Below are positions 32,687 through 34,303 of a stretch of 34,303 nt of DNA, one piece after another; within the stretch, counting starts at the first letter, position 1, and each line of letters opens with the position of its first letter. This DNA comes from JAAYJR01 sp964495655 (GTDB taxonomy: Bacteria; Bacteroidota; Bacteroidia; Bacteroidales; Prolixibacteraceae). Where the stretch lies: NCBI GenBank assembly GCA_964495655.1, contig CAZBWK010000040.1:1-34303 (forward strand), read 5' to 3'. The notes beneath the pieces were generated by a model. The model saw nothing but the letters and a program-made list of their open reading frames with translations. It was not told where the DNA came from and made no database searches. A program made the translations under genes and the position numbers.

Positions 32687-33655
32687 ATGAACCAGGTAAA
32701 AATCACTTTAATGACAATATTGGCTGTTTTAATATTGCAGCCTGTTTACGGTCAGCGACTGCTAAACAAACTCAAAGAGAAAGTAGAGGAGAAAGTGGAA
32801 AAAAAGGTTGAAGAACGGGTAGATCAGAAAGTAGATGAAGCTGTAGACAAGCAACTCGATAAAGTTGAAGAGTCACTGGAACAAAATGAGACCTCCGCTT
32901 CAGATAAAGAAAGCCCTGGCAAAGCATCAGGTGAACAAAGAATGCAAAGGATGCTGAAGGGCATGGGAATATCAGGCGATCCGGTTCCTATTGAAAACAG
33001 TTATAATTTTAACAATCTGATACAAATGCACATCGAGTCATTTGACAAAAATGGGAAAAAGGAGAGTGAAGGCGAATTCGTAACTCATTTTAATCCCGCC
33101 ACCCAAAGCATGGCCTATGAAGTTATTTCAGGCAATATGGGACAGCCCGGTCAGGGATTGTTTATTATAGACATAAAAAATGAAGCGATAATAATTCTAA
33201 GTGAAGAGAATGGCAAAAAAGCCGGACTGGTATATGGCATAGGATCATTTTTCGGTGAGGGAAACCAGGCATTACAGGATGAACAGATAGTTGAAACACC
33301 TGAAAATTTCCTGGCTAACCCAAATTTGTCCAAAACAGGGAAAACGAAGACTATTGCAGGATATAAATGTGATGAGTATAAATACAGTGATGAAGGATCA
33401 GAATCATATATATGGATCACAAAAGATTTAAAACTGGATACCCGCGATTATTTCAATAATATTTTTAAAACCAATCTTTATGCACAGGGTTTACCGTGGG
33501 GTTATATGATGGAAGTCACTACAACCGATAAGCAGTCGGGCGAAAAATCATTTATGCAGGTCACTAAAGTTGATAATAACTCAGGCAAACAGTTTCCTGT
33601 ATCTGATTATAGCATAACCAATCTGGGATCTTTTAAAATGCCACAGCAGGAATAG
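32687..33655 (+). CDS. Secreted DUF4412-like protein with charged four-residue repeats
   Basis: The 322-residue protein has a signal peptide (about 1-22, ending PVYGQ). Residues 32-62 form a highly charged run with period four (KVEE, KVEK, KVEE, RVDQ, KVDE, AVDK, QLDK), predicted to be one long helix. The mature C-terminal half (about 100-320) contains IAGYKCDEYKY and YIWITKDL, segments seen in DUF4412 proteins, whose function is unknown to me. It most likely resides in the periplasm. The gene stands alone on its strand and its last 23 bases overlap the convergent SMP-30 gene. The upstream gap (32467-32686) contains the lpdA promoter candidate and AT-rich sequence only. Confidence 0.75.
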   Translation: MNQVKITLMTILAVLILQPVYGQRLLNKLKEKVEEKVEKKVEERVDQKVDEAVDKQLDKVEESLEQNETSASDKESPGKASGEQRMQRMLKGMGISGDPVPIENSYNFNNLIQMHIESFDKNGKKESEGEFVTHFNPATQSMAYEVISGNMGQPGQGLFIIDIKNEAIIILSEENGKKAGLVYGIGSFFGEGNQALQDEQIVETPENFLANPNLSKTGKTKTIAGYKCDEYKYSDEGSESYIWITKDLKLDTRDYFNNIFKTNLYAQGLPWGYMMEVTTTDKQSGEKSFMQVTKVDNNSGKQFPVSDYSITNLGSFKMPQQE

Positions 33656-34303
33656 ATTGCACTCCCCTGACTTTCATTTTCAGCGTATAGACAGATGTGC
33701 GGGCAGTGATGAAGAGGATATTCCGTTTTTTCCCTCCAAAGCAGACATTGGACGGGCTTTCAGGTATTTCAATCTCTTCAATAAGATCACCATCAGGGGA
33801 ATAAACCCGGATCTTTCTGTAGGTAAGATAAACATTCCCTTTATTATCAATAGTCATTCCGTCAGATCCTTCAGCTGCAAAAAATGTTTTATTGGCAAGT
33901 GAGCCGTCGGGTAATATATCATATCTCCATGTTTTCCGGTCATTGATATCAGCAATATACAAAATTTTCCCGTCAGGTGTTCCGATAATACCGTTGGGCT
34001 GGACAAAGTCATCAATGACCCTTTTAATTTCGCGGTCCGGACTAAGATAATAAACCCCCCTGGCATCCTGAACTTCACTGTGCCCTTCGTCCCAGTATTT
34101 TCTGTGGTAATAAGGATCTGTAAAATATATGCCTCCGCCGGGAGCTATCCACAAATCATTAGGGCCGTTCAGATGTTTATTTTTATAATTTTCAAAAACC
34201 ACCTCAATTTCGCCATCTGCATAGGCAACTAATTGATTTTTCAGGTCTGCACAGGCAATCAGCCTTCCATTCTGATCAAAGTATAAACCATTAGCCCTCC
34301 CTG
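33633..34303 (-). CDS. SMP-30/gluconolactonase-family protein (5' end outside window)
   Basis: The frame is open from the window end to a stop at 33633, about 223 residues of the C-terminal part of a six-bladed beta-propeller. A GTG at 34202 lies inside the reading frame and is not the start; the upstream codons (GLYFDQNGRLIACAD, then NQLVAYADGEIEVVFENY) are clearly family sequence. Metal-site segments are visible: NGPNDLWIAPGGGIYFTDP, QPNGIIGTPDGKILYIAD and EGSDGMTIDNKGNVYLT, with the expected Asn and Asp residues. Such enzymes hydrolyse sugar lactones or related esters with a divalent metal. The substrate, and whether a signal peptide exists, cannot be seen here. Confidence 0.9.
   Translation of the reverse strand, partial: GRANGLYFDQNGRLIACADLKNQLVAYADGEIEVVFENYKNKHLNGPNDLWIAPGGGIYFTDPYYHRKYWDEGHSEVQDARGVYYLSPDREIKRVIDDFVQPNGIIGTPDGKILYIADINDRKTWRYDILPDGSLANKTFFAAEGSDGMTIDNKGNVYLTYRKIRVYSPDGDLIEEIEIPESPSNVCFGGKKRNILFITARTSVYTLKMKVRGVQSIPAVAF

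Noticed and set aside
1..34303. CRISPR arrays, tRNA or rRNA genes, IS elements, prophage
   Set aside because: Read through on both strands; no repeat-spacer array, cloverleaf, transposase motif or phage gene was seen.

Overview
The window reads as chromosomal DNA of a Bacteroidota bacterium, most likely from the Bacteroidales/Marinilabiliales side, although the exact taxon cannot be fixed from sequence alone. The support is: a long-form MnmA followed by yicC-gmk-nadD; a FadL-type porin and a beta-barrel with C-terminal phenylalanines; an acidic lipoprotein export signal just after a lipobox cysteine; TAnnTTTG-like -7 elements; and families typical of the phylum (GH3/beta-lactamase fusion, TGS-nucleoside kinase, DUF4412, M14 with an amidotransferase-like tail). 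No tRNA, rRNA, CRISPR array, IS element or prophage gene was seen. No gene-free stretch exceeds 300 bases; the longest gaps are about 250 bases.

Layout. 1-7910, all minus strand: a NamZ-type exo-muramidase cut by the window start; a DEAD-box RNA helicase abutting an AmmeMemoRadiSam-type radical SAM enzyme; a DUF1080 lipoprotein behind a small HTH protein; and an exported NagZ-like GH3 fused to a serine beta-lactamase domain. 8114-12301, plus strand: a housekeeping run mnmA-yicC-gmk-nadD-plsC-like. 12302-14315, minus: an APC permease and an apparently exported O-methyltransferase. 14556-15812, plus: a serine hydrolase. 15771-21363, minus: a TGS-domain nucleoside kinase, uvrA and a membrane-anchored lytic transglycosylase. 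21569-24121, plus: a secreted M14 carboxypeptidase. 24128-26079, minus: an ECF sigma factor followed by a protein with an anti-sigma-like N-terminus, one inner-membrane helix, a long periplasmic linker and an outer-membrane barrel. 26334-28884, plus: two tandem lipoprotein serpins, divergent from the sigma operon. 29136-32466, minus: a FadL-like porin and dihydrolipoyl dehydrogenase. 32687-33655, plus: a DUF4412-like secreted protein. 33633-34303, minus: an SMP-30/gluconolactonase cut by the window end.

How the parts relate. Several genes act on the cell wall outside the cytoplasm: NamZ, GH3/NagZ-lactamase, lytic transglycosylase, and possibly the serine hydrolase and M14 peptidase. Together they suggest extracellular or periplasmic muropeptide turnover. 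The most striking block is 24128-28884. There a candidate dual-membrane-spanning anti-sigma factor and its ECF sigma factor lie back to back with two serpins whose reactive loops differ. The intergenic region between them holds a direct repeat next to the presumed sigma promoter and an orphan forward-strand terminator. A plausible but untested reading is an envelope-sensing module tied to surface protease inhibitors.

Gene ends are tight: four convergent pairs abut or overlap (12301/12302, 15771-15812, 24121/24128, 33633-33655). Good intrinsic terminators are visible after the DUF1080 gene, after the serpins and after lpdA.
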